NCBI RefSeq assembly: GCF_004522235.1
Contig: NZ_SDLT01000039.1
Coordinates: 1 to 64,000 of the forward strand
Reading direction: 5' to 3'
From: Amycolatopsis nivea
Lineage (GTDB): Bacteria > Actinomycetota > Actinomycetes > Mycobacteriales > Pseudonocardiaceae
DNA: 64,000 nt
The notes under the pieces were generated by a model that saw only the letters and a program-made list of their open reading frames with translations, did not search any database and was not told the origin of the DNA. Both the position numbers and the translations under genes were made by a program. Shown here in pieces: positions 42,679 through 51,912 of this stretch; position 1 is the stretch's first letter; each line of letters begins with the position of its first letter.

Positions 42679-44679
42679 ATGATGGGAATCGTGAATCGTC
42701 TCGCCGCTTCCACGAGCCCGTACTTGCGCCAGCACGCCGACAACCCGGTCGATTGGTGGGAATGGGGGCCGGAAGCGCTGGCCGAGGCGCGCCGGCGCGG
42801 GGTGCCGATTCTGTTGTCCGTCGGGTACGCCGCCTGCCATTGGTGTCACGTCATGGCGCACGAGTCCTTCGAGCACGAGGGCACCGCGACCCTGATGAAC
42901 GCGCATTTCGTGAACATCAAGGTCGACCGCGAGGAGCGGCCGGACATCGACGCCGTCTACATGGCCGCCACGCAGGCCATGACCGGGCAGGGCGGCTGGC
43001 CGATGACCTGCTTCCTCACGCCCGAGGGCGAGCCATTCCATTGCGGCACTTACTATCCGCCAGCGCCGCGCCCCGGGATTCCGTCGTTCACGCAGCTGCT
43101 CGTGGCGGTCGCGGAGGCGTGGGAGGAGCGGCCGGACGACCTGCGCGAGGGTGCGAAACAGATCGTCGGGCACCTTGCCGAGCAGAGCGGTCCGCTGAAG
43201 GAGGCCGCCGTCGACGCCGACGCTTTGGCGGAAGCCGTGACGAAACTCGCGCAGGAGGCAGACCCCGTGCACGGCGGTTTCGGTGGTGCGCCGAAGTTTC
43301 CGCCGTCCATGGTGCTGGAGTTCCTGGTGCGCCACCACGAACGCACGGGTTCGGTGCAGGCGCACGCGCTCGCCGAGTCCGCTGCGGACGCGATGGCTCG
43401 CGGCGGCATTCACGACCAGCTGGGCGGCGGGTTCGCGCGCTACTCCGTGGACGCGGAGTGGATCGTTCCCCACTTCGAGAAAATGTTGTATGACAACGCG
43501 TTGCTGCTCCGAGTGTACGCGCATCTCGCGCGTCGTGGGTCGGCGTCGGCGCTGCGGGTGACGGAAGGGATCGTCCGGTTCCTCGAGCACGATCTGCTTA
43601 CGCCGCAAGGAGGTTTCGCGGCTTCGCTCGACGCGGACACTGAAGGCGTCGAGGGATTGACGTACGTGTGGACGCCCGCGCAGCTCAACGACGTCCTCGG
43701 CGAGGACGGCCCGTGGGCGGCCGAACTGTTCAGCGTCACCGAAGAGGGCACCTTTGAAGAAGGTGCGTCGACCCTTCAGCTGCGGACAGATCCGGATGAT
43801 TTCGACCGCTTCGAGCGCGTCCGGCAGGCATTGCTCGAAGCGCGCGCGGAGCGTCCACAACCGGGGCGGGACGACAAGGTCGTCGCGGCCTGGAACGGCC
43901 TCGCGATTTCCGCGCTGGCCGAAGCGGGCGTCGCACTGGAGCGTCCACAGTGGATCGAACTCGCTCGTGGCGCGGCGTCTCTGCTGCTGGACCTGCACGT
44001 CGTGGACGGACGACTCCGCCGCAGCTCGCGGGACGGCGCGGTCGGGACGCCGGTCGGCGTGCTGGAGGACTACGCCTGCCTCGCTGACGGTCTTCTCGCC
44101 CTCCACCAGGCCACTGGCGAACCGCGCTGGCTCACCGAAGCGACCCGGCTGCTGGACGTCGCACTGGCGCACTTCGCGTCGGATTCCGCGCCCGGTGCGT
44201 ATCACGACACCGCCGACGACGCCGAAATCCTGGTGCAGCGCCCGTCTGATCCGACGGACAACGCGAGCCCGTCCGGCGCTTCGGCGCTGGCTGGCGCACT
44301 GCTCACCGCGTCCGCGCTGGCCGGGGCCGACCAGGCTGCGCGCTACCGCGACGCTGCTGAACTCGCGTTGCGTCGCGTCGGTCTGCTCGCCGCGCGGGTG
44401 CCGCGGTTCGCTGGGCACTGGCTGTCCGTGGCGGAGGCGGCGCAGTCCGGACCGGTGCAGGTCGCGGTCGTCGGCGCGGACCGCGCGGAGCTGGTGACCG
44501 CCGCCGCGCAGCACATCCACGGCGGCGGCATCGTGCTCGGCGGCGAGCCGGACGCGTCCGGTGTCCCGCTGCTGGCCGACCGGCCGCTGGTCGACGGCGA
44601 GGCGGCGGCGTACGTCTGCCGCGGCTACGTCTGCGAGCGCCCGGTGACCGCGGCGGACCAGCTCATCGCCCAGCTCTGA
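42679..44679 (+). CDS. DUF255 thioredoxin-domain protein (YyaL/SPATA20 family)
   Basis: This 666-residue protein has an N-terminal thioredoxin-like domain (about 1-170) with CHWCHVMAHESFE, the conserved DUF255 active stretch, followed by an alpha/alpha toroid of glycosidase/epimerase type to the end. The order LAASTSPYLRQHADNPVDWW at the start is diagnostic. Biological role is not established in bacteria. It sits where mycobacteria encode Rv1084. The start is placed at ATG 42679; GTG 42691 (VNRLAAST) also fits the family's usual N-terminus. Confidence 0.88.
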   Translation: MMGIVNRLAASTSPYLRQHADNPVDWWEWGPEALAEARRRGVPILLSVGYAACHWCHVMAHESFEHEGTATLMNAHFVNIKVDREERPDIDAVYMAATQAMTGQGGWPMTCFLTPEGEPFHCGTYYPPAPRPGIPSFTQLLVAVAEAWEERPDDLREGAKQIVGHLAEQSGPLKEAAVDADALAEAVTKLAQEADPVHGGFGGAPKFPPSMVLEFLVRHHERTGSVQAHALAESAADAMARGGIHDQLGGGFARYSVDAEWIVPHFEKMLYDNALLLRVYAHLARRGSASALRVTEGIVRFLEHDLLTPQGGFAASLDADTEGVEGLTYVWTPAQLNDVLGEDGPWAAELFSVTEEGTFEEGASTLQLRTDPDDFDRFERVRQALLEARAERPQPGRDDKVVAAWNGLAISALAEAGVALERPQWIELARGAASLLLDLHVVDGRLRRSSRDGAVGTPVGVLEDYACLADGLLALHQATGEPRWLTEATRLLDVALAHFASDSAPGAYHDTADDAEILVQRPSDPTDNASPSGASALAGALLTASALAGADQAARYRDAAELALRRVGLLAARVPRFAGHWLSVAEAAQSGPVQVAVVGADRAELVTAAAQHIHGGGIVLGGEPDASGVPLLADRPLVDGEAAAYVCRGYVCERPVTAADQLIAQL

Positions 44680-44743
44680 CGAATTCCGCCCCTGGTGAAC
44701 GCGCTACCTGCCACGGTGGAATCAGCGTAGCTTCAGTAGTGAC

Positions 44744-44758
44744 GTAATCATGTAATCA
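44744..44758. promoter_or_regulatory. GTAATCA direct repeat in the promoter of the RHH-like gene
   Basis: GTAATCA-T-GTAATCA is a perfect 7-bp direct repeat with 8-bp phasing ending 16 bp before the predicted start. It lies where a promoter must be, so it is a candidate operator, possibly for the protein that follows. Confidence 0.4.
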
Positions 44759-44773
44759 AGGATGGTGGACGTC

Positions 44774-45328
44774 ATGGGGCGAGGTTGGAAAGGCCGGGGC
44801 TGGCAGCAGGCCGAGGCGCCGTCGGCGGACGACGCGGCGGCGTGGTTCGGCGGACGGCTCCCGGACGGCTGGTTCACCGGCGACCCGGAAATCACCGTGG
44901 ACCGGGAAGAGATCCTGATCGTCGGCGAGCTGCCCGCGCTGACCGGCGAATACGCCGACGACGCGGCCCGCGCGGCCGCCGAGGACGGGCGGATCAGCCG
45001 GTTCCGCGAGGAAACCCGCGACGAGCGGATCGAGATCGCGCGGCAGGCTGAGCACCGCTACCAGCGCAAAGTGGCGTGGGGCGCGAAGCTGGGCGGCACG
45101 ACGGTGCACTTCACGACGCTGTCGGTGCCGGTGATGACCCGGCTGCGGCAGCCCGAACGGCTGGTCCTCGACACGCTCGTGGACGCCGGCGTCGCGCGGT
45201 CGCGGTCCGAGGCGCTGGCCTGGGCGGTGCGGCTGGTCGGCGAGCACGCGGACACGTGGCTGACCGAACTGCGCGAGGCGATGACCAAGGTCGACGACCT
45301 GCGGTCGAAGGGGCCCGATTTGGGCTGA
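44774..45328 (+). CDS. Protein with C-terminal ribbon-helix-helix-like region
   Basis: This 184-residue protein has an N-terminal part (about 20-60: PDGWFTGDPEITVDREEILIVG) that I know only as an uncharacterised actinomycete domain, an acidic linker, and a C-terminal region (about 112-165) with an HFTTLSVPV strand, RLVLDTLVDAGVARSRSEAL and AWAVRLVGEH helices. That is the order of a ribbon-helix-helix DNA-binding fold. Autoregulation through the GTAATCA repeat is inferred. The ATG at 44774 has GGTGG 5 nt upstream; ATG 44762 is the alternative. Confidence 0.6.
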   Translation: MGRGWKGRGWQQAEAPSADDAAAWFGGRLPDGWFTGDPEITVDREEILIVGELPALTGEYADDAARAAAEDGRISRFREETRDERIEIARQAEHRYQRKVAWGAKLGGTTVHFTTLSVPVMTRLRQPERLVLDTLVDAGVARSRSEALAWAVRLVGEHADTWLTELREAMTKVDDLRSKGPDLG

Positions 45329-45386
45329 GCTGCGGAAGATCCTCCGCTGCGGCAGGCTGGTGGCACCCTGCTGCATCGGAGGAACC

Positions 45387-47282
45387 GTGGACGTCCCTGC
45401 TGTGCCCGAGAAAGTGGACCCGGACGCGCTGACCGCAGTCCTCGACGGACGCTGGGCCGGGTTGAAGCGCGACGTGCGCGCGCAGATGAGCACGGAGAAG
45501 TTCCGGGACACGATCGGTCTCGACGTCGAGGCGCACCGCGTCCAGGTGCTGGACCAGCTGCGGAAACTCGCCGAAACCGACCGTCCCGCGCTCGGCTTCG
45601 ACGCCGCGTACGGCGGGCTGAGCGACGTCGGCGGGTCGGTGATGTCGTTCGAGATGCTCGGCTACGGCGACCTGTCGCTGATGGTCAAGGCCGGGGTCCA
45701 ATGGGGCCTGTTCGGCGGTGCGGTGCAGTTGCTCGGCACCGCGAGGCACCACGAGAAGTACCTGCGCCGCATCATGAACCTGGACCTGCTTGGCTGCTTC
45801 GCGATGACTGAGCATGGGCACGGTTCGGACGTTCAGCACCTGCACACCACCGCGACCTACGACCCTGCGACGCAGGAATTCGTCGTGCACAGCCCAGATC
45901 CCGGCGCCACCAAGGAATACATCGGCAATGCCGCCCGTGACGGCCAACTCGCGGTGGTCTTCGCCCAACTGATCACCGGCGGCGAATCCCGTGGCGTACA
46001 TGCCTTCCTGGTCCCGATCCGCGATGATTCCGGTGCTCCGGCTTCTGGCGTCACCATCGCGGACTGCGGCATAAAAGCCGGTCTGAACGGCGTCGACAAC
46101 GGACGGTTGACCTTCGACCACGTCCGCGTGCCGCGGGAAGCGCTGCTGAACCGCTTCGGCGACGTAGCCGAGGACGGCACCTACACGAGCCCGATCGAAA
46201 GCGACGGCCGCCGCTTCTTCACGATGCTGGGCACGCTCATCCGCGGCCGCGTGAGCGTCGGCGGCAGCGCAGGATGCGCCACCCAACGAGCCCTGACGCT
46301 GGCAGTGCGCTACGGCGACCAGCGGCGGCAGTTCCAGCGTCCGGAAGGTGACGAGGTGGTCATCCTCGATTACCTGGGGCACCAACGAAAACTCCTGCCA
46401 GCCTTGGCGAAGACCTACGCTCTGCACTTCGCACAAGAGGAACTGGTCGCCGCCCTGCACGACATCGCGTCCGACGCGCCGGAAGAAGAACAGCGCGAAC
46501 TGGAATCCCGCGCAGCCGGTTTGAAGGCTCTCAACACCTGGCATGCAACCGCAGCGATCCAAACCGCCCGCGAAGCCTGCGGCGGCAGCGGATACCTGTC
46601 CGAGAACCTGCTTGCCGGTCTGAAAGCCGACACGGACGTCTTCACCACCTTCGAAGGCGACAACACTGTGTTGTTGCAGCTGGTGGCGAAGGGCTTGCTG
46701 ACGCAGTACAAGGAACACTTCGAGGACCTCAGCCCGCTCGCGACTGCTCGCTTTGTCGCTGAACAGCTGGTGGATACCGTGAAGGAACGCTCGGCCGCGT
46801 GGAAGTTCCTGGAACGCCTGACCGAGTCAGACGACGCTTCGGTGCTCTTCGACCGCGAGTGGCAACAGCGTCTCTTCGAGGACCGTGAAGAGCATGTGCT
46901 GAGCGGTGTGGCCAACCGTCTCCGTGGAGCTGCTTCGGATCCCTTCGGCGTCTTCAACTCCGTACAGGACCATGTGCTGCTCGCTGGCCGCGTACACGTG
47001 GACCGCTTGATCCTCGACGCCTTCGCGCGCGCAGTGGCGAGCTGTAGCGACCCGGACGCTGCGGCGCTGTTGGATCGAGTGTGCGACCTGTACGCCCTGT
47101 CGACGATCGAAGCGGACCGCGCTTGGTTCCTGGAGCACGGCCGGATCTCGGCAACCCGGTCCAAGGCGGTGACTGCGGCGGTTAACGCACTGTGCGGGTC
47201 TTTGCGGCCGCATGCGCGGACGTTGGTGGACGGGTTCGCGGTTCCGGAACAGTTCTTGGCGGCCCCGATGCTGAAGGGCTGA
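45387..47282 (+). CDS. Acyl-CoA oxidase/dehydrogenase-family flavoenzyme
   Basis: This 631-residue FAD enzyme has the acyl-CoA oxidase shape: an N-terminal helical domain, a middle beta domain with CFAMTEHGHGSDVQHL (flavin contact), a C-terminal half with ACGGSGYLSENLLAGLKADTDVFTTFEGDN (catalytic and FAD-binding region), and an extra C-terminal helical domain. Length and the TTFEGDN signature match peroxisome-type ACOX more than classic 380-residue dehydrogenases. It oxidises acyl-CoA to enoyl-CoA, with chain length unknown. GGAGG lies 4 nt before the GTG at 45387. Confidence 0.85.
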   Translation: MDVPAVPEKVDPDALTAVLDGRWAGLKRDVRAQMSTEKFRDTIGLDVEAHRVQVLDQLRKLAETDRPALGFDAAYGGLSDVGGSVMSFEMLGYGDLSLMVKAGVQWGLFGGAVQLLGTARHHEKYLRRIMNLDLLGCFAMTEHGHGSDVQHLHTTATYDPATQEFVVHSPDPGATKEYIGNAARDGQLAVVFAQLITGGESRGVHAFLVPIRDDSGAPASGVTIADCGIKAGLNGVDNGRLTFDHVRVPREALLNRFGDVAEDGTYTSPIESDGRRFFTMLGTLIRGRVSVGGSAGCATQRALTLAVRYGDQRRQFQRPEGDEVVILDYLGHQRKLLPALAKTYALHFAQEELVAALHDIASDAPEEEQRELESRAAGLKALNTWHATAAIQTAREACGGSGYLSENLLAGLKADTDVFTTFEGDNTVLLQLVAKGLLTQYKEHFEDLSPLATARFVAEQLVDTVKERSAAWKFLERLTESDDASVLFDREWQQRLFEDREEHVLSGVANRLRGAASDPFGVFNSVQDHVLLAGRVHVDRLILDAFARAVASCSDPDAAALLDRVCDLYALSTIEADRAWFLEHGRISATRSKAVTAAVNALCGSLRPHARTLVDGFAVPEQFLAAPMLKG

Positions 47283-47310
47283 GCCCGTCGTCGATTCGAA
47301 CGCGGAGGGC

Positions 47311-47859
47311 CTACATGCCGAGCAAGCGGGCCTTCTGCGTGGCGAATTCCTCGTCGGTAAGGATTCCGCGCTCGCGGAGCTCCGCGAGCTTTTCAAGATC
47401 AGCAGCGAGGCTGCTGGTCGCGGATGCCGGCGCGGGAGGCGGTTCCGGTGCCGGGCTCGCGAGAGCTGATTCGCTTGCCGCTGACGCCTGCTGACTGGGA
47501 TGGCTGCCGAGGACCAATTCGGTGAGAAGGTCCTTGATCGGCCTGGCCTCGTTGTGGCCGACCCGGAAATCGATCGTGTTCCCGCTGGTGACTACTTGGA
47601 CTGCGGTGAAACGCAAGCCATCGCGTTTCGTCGTGACACTCGAGATGTTCTTGATCGGGATCATCTCGGTGCCGGCCCGGCCAGAGCGGACACCGGTCGC
47701 GAGCAGGGACACGCCTGAGGTGAGAAGGCCGGCGGTGAGCTTGCCGCCGCTGACGCCGCGGGGACGCTCCCATTCGACGCGGTCGGAGAAGATCTGCACC
47801 GTGGCGTTCTTGCCCGCGATATGGCTCTTGAACTGCAACAAGGGGATGTCGCTGGTCAT
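47311..47859 (-). CDS. PH-like/SHOCT-domain protein
   Basis: This 182-residue protein has an N-terminal PH-like beta domain (about 1-115: VQIFSDRVEWERP, MIPIKNISSVTTKRDG, FRVGHNEARPIKDLL), an Ala/Pro/Ser linker and a C-terminal SHOCT motif (LEKLAELRERGILTDEEFATQKARLL). SHOCT segments act as short oligomerisation modules. The function of this actinobacterial combination is unknown. It sits alone on the minus strand, convergent with the acyl-CoA oxidase gene. Confidence 0.8.
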   Translation of the reverse strand: MTSDIPLLQFKSHIAGKNATVQIFSDRVEWERPRGVSGGKLTAGLLTSGVSLLATGVRSGRAGTEMIPIKNISSVTTKRDGLRFTAVQVVTSGNTIDFRVGHNEARPIKDLLTELVLGSHPSQQASAASESALASPAPEPPPAPASATSSLAADLEKLAELRERGILTDEEFATQKARLLGM

Positions 47860-47988
47860 CGGCTCTCAGTCCTCCCGGCAGTGGTGAACTGAGTTCCACT
47901 GTCGCTGCCGTTGCCCGATCTGTCCACCATGCGGCGAGAAGCTTGTCGGGGCTGGGAAGGGCAATCGCCGGACTCGCCCGGAGCCGAG

Positions 47989-48657
47989 CTACGAGTACAT
48001 CGCCAACCAGATCGCGATGTAATGAGACACCGCAGCCAACACCGTGCACGCGTGGAAGAACTCGTGGTACCCGAACGTCTCCGGCCAATGATTCGGCCAC
48101 TTCACCGCGTAAAAAACCGCCCCCACGGTGTAAAATAGCCCACCCACGCAAAGCAGCACCAAAGCCGCAACTCCGGCATGGCTCAGCAGCTCCGGCAGCA
48201 CGAACACCGCGACCCACCCGAGCGCGATGTAGATCGGCACCCCGAGCCAGCGCGGTGCGTGCGGCCACAGCATCTTCATCGCCACACCCAGGATCGCGCC
48301 GCCCCAGACGATGCCCAGGACGATGTATCCCGTTGGCTTCGACATGGCCAGCAGGGTGAACGGCGTGTACGTGCCGGCGATGAACAGGAAGATCATCGAG
48401 TGGTCGGCGCGCTTCATCCACTTGTACGCGCGCGGGCTCCACAGCCTGCGGTGATACAGCGCGCTCACGCCGAAAACGCCCAGCACGGTGAGGCCGTACA
48501 CGGACGTCGCCAGTGCGGCGACCGGCGAGACCGTCGACGCGGCGAGGCTGATCAGCGTGGCGGCCGCGGCGACGGCGCCGAAGAACGACCAGAAGTGGAT
48601 GTGGCCGCGCAGCCGAGGCCGGGTGTCCTCGGGCACGGGCGGGGGCTCGATCGTCAC
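47989..48657 (-). CDS. Hemolysin III / PAQR-family membrane protein
   Basis: This 222-residue protein has seven transmembrane helices with the PAQR/HlyIII residues: LYHRRLWSPRAYKWMKRADHSMIF (HxxxW... and RxDHS), FLFIAGTYTPF, and HEFFHACTVLAAVSHY (HxxxH). These His and Asp ligands bind zinc in the family, which includes putative hydrolases. It takes the place of Rv1085c. Whether it is a hemolysin is doubtful. The GTG at 48657 follows GAGG by 5 nt. Confidence 0.88.
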   Translation of the reverse strand: MTIEPPPVPEDTRPRLRGHIHFWSFFGAVAAAATLISLAASTVSPVAALATSVYGLTVLGVFGVSALYHRRLWSPRAYKWMKRADHSMIFLFIAGTYTPFTLLAMSKPTGYIVLGIVWGGAILGVAMKMLWPHAPRWLGVPIYIALGWVAVFVLPELLSHAGVAALVLLCVGGLFYTVGAVFYAVKWPNHWPETFGYHEFFHACTVLAAVSHYIAIWLAMYS

Positions 48658-48736
48658 GCTCACCTCGCCAAGGCTACGGGACCGTAGGTTTTTCGCCAGC
48701 CCCCGTGGCGCGTCACACCCTTGCTCCAGGGGTGCG

Positions 48737-48742
48737 TACGCT
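48737..48742 (+). promoter_or_regulatory. Leaderless -10 element of the Z-prenyl transferase gene
   Basis: TACGCT is followed by 8 nt and GTG at 48751, with no ribosome-binding site between. Confidence 0.45.
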
Positions 48743-48750
48743 CGGGCGAC

Positions 48751-49527
48751 GTGAGCCTCCGGTCCTTCATGTCCGACGTTGTCTACAGCATCTACAGCCG
48801 CCGTCTGATCCAGCAGTCGGCGGGCCGTCATCCGCGGCATATCGCGATCATGCTCGACGGCAATCGCCGCTGGGCTCGCGAGGCCGGGTTCACCGACGTG
48901 GCCGACGGGCACCGCGCCGGGGCCAAGAAGATCGCCGACTTCCTCAGCTGGTGCCAGGAGGCCGAGGTCGAGGTCGTGACGATGTGGCTGCTCTCCACCG
49001 ACAACCTCAACCGCGATCCGGACGAGCTCACGCCGCTGCTGAAAATCATCACCGACGTCACCGACGAGCTCGCCGGGGCCGAGGCGCCGTGGCGGCTGCG
49101 CATCGTCGGCGCGCTGGATCTGCTGCCGCTCGAGGTGGCGCAGAAGCTCACCGCAGCCGTGGCGCGGACCGAGAACCACTCGGGCATGGAGGTGAACATC
49201 GCGGTCGGCTACGGGGGGCGGCAGGAGATCGCCGACGCGGTCCGCAAGCTTCTCCTGCAGCACGCCGACGAGGGTACTTCGATTCGCGAACTCGCGAAAA
49301 TCCTCGACGTCGACCACATCTCGGAACATCTGTACACGTCAGGCCAACCGGATCCGGATCTGATTATCCGAACATCCGGTGAACAGCGGCTTTCCGGATT
49401 TCTGCTCTGGCAGTCCGCGCATTCGGAATTCTGGTTCACCGAGGCTTACTGGCCGGCATTCCGGCGGGTCGACTTTCTCCGCGCGATGCGCGACTACGCC
49501 TGGCGGCACCGCCGGTTCGGGGCCTGA
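48751..49527 (+). CDS. Short-chain Z-isoprenyl diphosphate synthase (cis-prenyltransferase)
   Basis: This 258-residue cis-prenyltransferase has HIAIMLDGNRRWA (the catalytic Asp of the family), the RDPDELTPLLKIITD helix and the C-terminal DLIIRTSGEQRLSGFLLWQSAHSEFWF signature. It matches Rv1086, which makes Z,E-farnesyl diphosphate for decaprenyl phosphate synthesis, so a role in polyprenyl phosphate supply for cell-wall and arabinan synthesis is inferred. The GTG at 48751 has a leaderless -10; ATG 48769 is an alternative start. Confidence 0.9.
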   Translation: MSLRSFMSDVVYSIYSRRLIQQSAGRHPRHIAIMLDGNRRWAREAGFTDVADGHRAGAKKIADFLSWCQEAEVEVVTMWLLSTDNLNRDPDELTPLLKIITDVTDELAGAEAPWRLRIVGALDLLPLEVAQKLTAAVARTENHSGMEVNIAVGYGGRQEIADAVRKLLLQHADEGTSIRELAKILDVDHISEHLYTSGQPDPDLIIRTSGEQRLSGFLLWQSAHSEFWFTEAYWPAFRRVDFLRAMRDYAWRHRRFGA

Positions 49528-49588
49528 CGCGGCGAACCGGCCCGGCGGACCCACCCAGCCGGGCCGGTCGACCCGGCCGCTAACGCCG

Positions 49589-49621
49589 CGAAGGCCCCGG
49601 AGCCGGGCTCCGGGGCCTTCG
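49589..49621. terminator. 15-bp bidirectional hairpin
   Basis: CGAAGGCCCCGGAGC (49589-49603) and GCTCCGGGGCCTTCG (49607-49621) pair perfectly around CGG. It lies between convergent genes and can serve both. No T-tract is present. Confidence 0.8.
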
Positions 49622-49632
49622 CGCAAGACGGC

Positions 49633-49881
49633 TCAGCCGTGGTGGTGCTCCATCGAGTGGGCCACCAGCGCCGGGGTCAGCGCGATGCCGGTGTAGGCAC
49701 CCGCGACCAGCGAAGCGGCACCGTAGCCCAGCGCGCCGCCGCCCTCGATGAAGGTGGCGTAGGCGTCGCCGAACGTCGGGTCCGGAGCGCCCTGGGTGGC
49801 GGCCGGGGAGGCGAACGCCGTCCCGCCGATCATCATCAGGCCCGCGGCCGCACCGGCGACAATTCCAGCCTTCTTCAGCAC
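49633..49881 (-). CDS. Small secreted protein
   Basis: This 82-residue precursor has a Sec signal (KKAGIVAGAAAGLMMIGGTAFASP, cleavage near residue 25) and a short Gly/Ala-rich mature part with a hydrophobic stretch and a His-rich end (EHHHG). AGGAG lies 8 nt before the GTG at 49881. The size and signal recall chaplin-like or small secreted proteins of filamentous actinomycetes, but the paired Cys of chaplins are absent. Function unknown. Confidence 0.65.
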   Translation of the reverse strand: MLKKAGIVAGAAAGLMMIGGTAFASPAATQGAPDPTFGDAYATFIEGGGALGYGAASLVAGAYTGIALTPALVAHSMEHHHG

Positions 49882-50511
49882 TTCGCACACTCCTAGGTAG
49901 AGATACTGGGATTCGGGGCACCGGAGTGTTCCGGTGGTGTGTCCCGCAGTAAGGAAATTACCCCCGAATGGCCTCTAGCGAATGGTGCGTACGCCCATTG
50001 TGTGAGCGCTGGAAGGCCCAGTTCACTCGGTACGGTTCAGTGTCCAGGACGCGAAATGCATTCCGGTCTTCCCCGTGGTACAAGGCCCTTTACCTGGGAA
50101 TTGCCTGCACTCGGTGATTAATTTTCCATGATCATCCATCTGTGCGACCGCCTGATCGCCGGACCCCGTGACGCTGAGTGAGCACTGTGGACACTCTGTT
50201 TCGGGCGACCGACGGTGGGATGACGAATCGGCGAATCACCTGTGTGGCTGCCTGCACGACGGGGCGGACGTAGGTACCTTCCGGAATAGAGAGTTCGCGT
50301 TCCGTGCGGATTCTCGCGGGAGGCCCTGGTCGTGGCGTTGATCGAGGGGGCGGCTCAGCCGCCCACGAGATGCACGAGGGGGCCGGCACCCGGCCCTCGT
50401 GGCCGTGCCGCCTGACGCAGCCAGCGTCAGGGAGTGCGGACCCAGCCAGGGAGGTGCCCGGCCCAGCGAGTGCGGGCGTGGGGTGCACACGCCCTCGAGG
50501 GAGATGCCGTC
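49882..50511. other. Intergenic region holding the phoH2 leader
   Basis: This 630-bp stretch separates the small secreted protein from phoH2. The left 400 bp are lower in GC and hold the divergent promoters; the right part holds three hairpins (separate entry). No convincing gene was found. Confidence 0.5.
50348..50430 (+). ncRNA. Three-hairpin structured leader upstream of phoH2
   Basis: GGGCGGCT/AGCCGCCC (50348-50364), CACGAGG...CCTCGTG with an inner GCCGG/CCGGC (50373-50401) and CTGACGC/GCGTCAG (50412-50430) form three consecutive stems, the last 82 nt before the GTG. The order fits a 5' UTR element controlling phoH2; riboswitch or attenuator class is unknown. A protein-coding reading of the same region is poor. 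Confidence 0.45.
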
Positions 50512-51903
50512 GTGACTGCGCAGCGTTCACCCCGCAAGGCCTCAGGCCGTTCTTCGACCGGTGCTCAAGCGCCGGAGAAAGCCTCGATCTCGCCCGAATC
50601 CCCACGCATCACTTATGTGCTCGACACGTCGGTGCTGCTCTCCGACCCGTGGGCGGTCACCCGGTTCGCCGAACACGCGGTGGTGCTCCCGCTGGTCGTC
50701 ATCAGCGAACTGGAGGCCAAGCGCCACCACTCCGAGCTCGGCTGGTTCGCCAGGGAATCCCTCCGGCTGCTGGACGACCTCCGGCTCAAGCACGGCAGGC
50801 TCGACGCCCCGATCCCGATCGGCGACCAGGGCGGCACCCTGCAGGTGGAGCTGAACCACACCGATCCGTCCGTCCTCCCGGTGGGCTTCCGCACCGATTC
50901 GAACGACCACCGCATCCTCGCGTGCGCGCTCAACCTCGCGACGGAGCAGCCGGCGGTCGTCCTGGTGACGAAGGACATCCCGCTGCGGGTCAAAGCGGGC
51001 GCGGTCGGGCTCACCGCGGACGAGTACCGGGCGCAGGAGGTCACGCCGTCGGGCTGGACGGGCATGGCGGACGTGGACGCGCCGCAGGAGCTGATCGACG
51101 CGCTCTTCTCGGGCGGTTCGGCGGATCCGGCGGAGTTCGGTCTCGGCGAGGTGGGCGAACTGCCGTGCCACACCGGGTTGCGGCTGCTCGCGGGCAGTTC
51201 GAGCGCGCTCGGCCGGGTCACGGCGGACAAGCGGGTGCGGCTGGTGCGCGGCGACCGCGAGGCGTTCGGCCTGCACGGCCGCTCGGCTGAGCAGCGCGTG
51301 GCGCTCGACCTGCTGCTGGACTCCGACGTCGGCATCGTCTCGCTCGGCGGGCGCGCGGGCACCGGCAAGTCGGCGCTGGCGCTGTGCGCGGGCCTGGAAG
51401 CGGTGATGGAACGCCAGCAGCACCGCAAGGTCGTGGTGTTCCGCCCGGTCTACGCGGTCGGCGGCCAGGATCTCGGCTATCTGCCCGGGTCCGAGAGCGA
51501 AAAAATGCAGCCGTGGGCGCAGGCGGTGTTCGACACGCTCGGCGCGCTGGTCAGCCAGGACGTGCTGGACGAGGTCTTCGACCGCGGCATGCTCGAGGTG
51601 CTGCCGCTGACGCACATCCGGGGCCGCTCGCTGCACGACACGTTCGTGATCGTGGACGAGGCGCAGTCGCTGGAGCGCAACGTGCTGCTGACCGTACTGT
51701 CTCGGCTCGGTTCGGCGTCGCGGGTGGTGCTCACGCACGACGTCGCCCAGCGGGACAACCTGCGCGTCGGCAGGCACGACGGCGTCTCGGCGGTGATTGA
51801 GAAGCTGAAGGGGCACCCGCTGTTCGCGCACGTGACCCTGACCCGCTCGGAACGCTCGCCGATCGCGGCGCTGGTGACCGAGATGCTGGAGGACCACGGC
51901 TGA
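50512..51903 (+). CDS. phoH2: PhoH2: PIN-domain / PhoH ATPase fusion
   Basis: This 463-residue protein fuses an N-terminal PIN ribonuclease domain (about 33-165; VLDTSVLLSDP with the acidic site, later VVLVTKDIPL) to a PhoH P-loop ATPase (Walker A GRAGTGKSALAL near 280, Walker B FVIVDEAQSLERN near 380). Mycobacterial PhoH2 (Rv1095) is a sequence-specific RNA helicase/RNase. The usual small antitoxin ORF (phoAT) is not evident upstream; a structured leader is there instead. The GTG at 50512 follows GAGGGAGA by 7 nt. Confidence 0.9.
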   Translation: MTAQRSPRKASGRSSTGAQAPEKASISPESPRITYVLDTSVLLSDPWAVTRFAEHAVVLPLVVISELEAKRHHSELGWFARESLRLLDDLRLKHGRLDAPIPIGDQGGTLQVELNHTDPSVLPVGFRTDSNDHRILACALNLATEQPAVVLVTKDIPLRVKAGAVGLTADEYRAQEVTPSGWTGMADVDAPQELIDALFSGGSADPAEFGLGEVGELPCHTGLRLLAGSSSALGRVTADKRVRLVRGDREAFGLHGRSAEQRVALDLLLDSDVGIVSLGGRAGTGKSALALCAGLEAVMERQQHRKVVVFRPVYAVGGQDLGYLPGSESEKMQPWAQAVFDTLGALVSQDVLDEVFDRGMLEVLPLTHIRGRSLHDTFVIVDEAQSLERNVLLTVLSRLGSASRVVLTHDVAQRDNLRVGRHDGVSAVIEKLKGHPLFAHVTLTRSERSPIAALVTEMLEDHG

Positions 51904-51912
51904 CCTAGGACC

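Noticed and set aside
50132..50605. 157-codon minus-strand frame across the phoH2 leader
   Set aside because: Composition is that of GC-rich noncoding text, and it conflicts with phoH2 and its hairpins.
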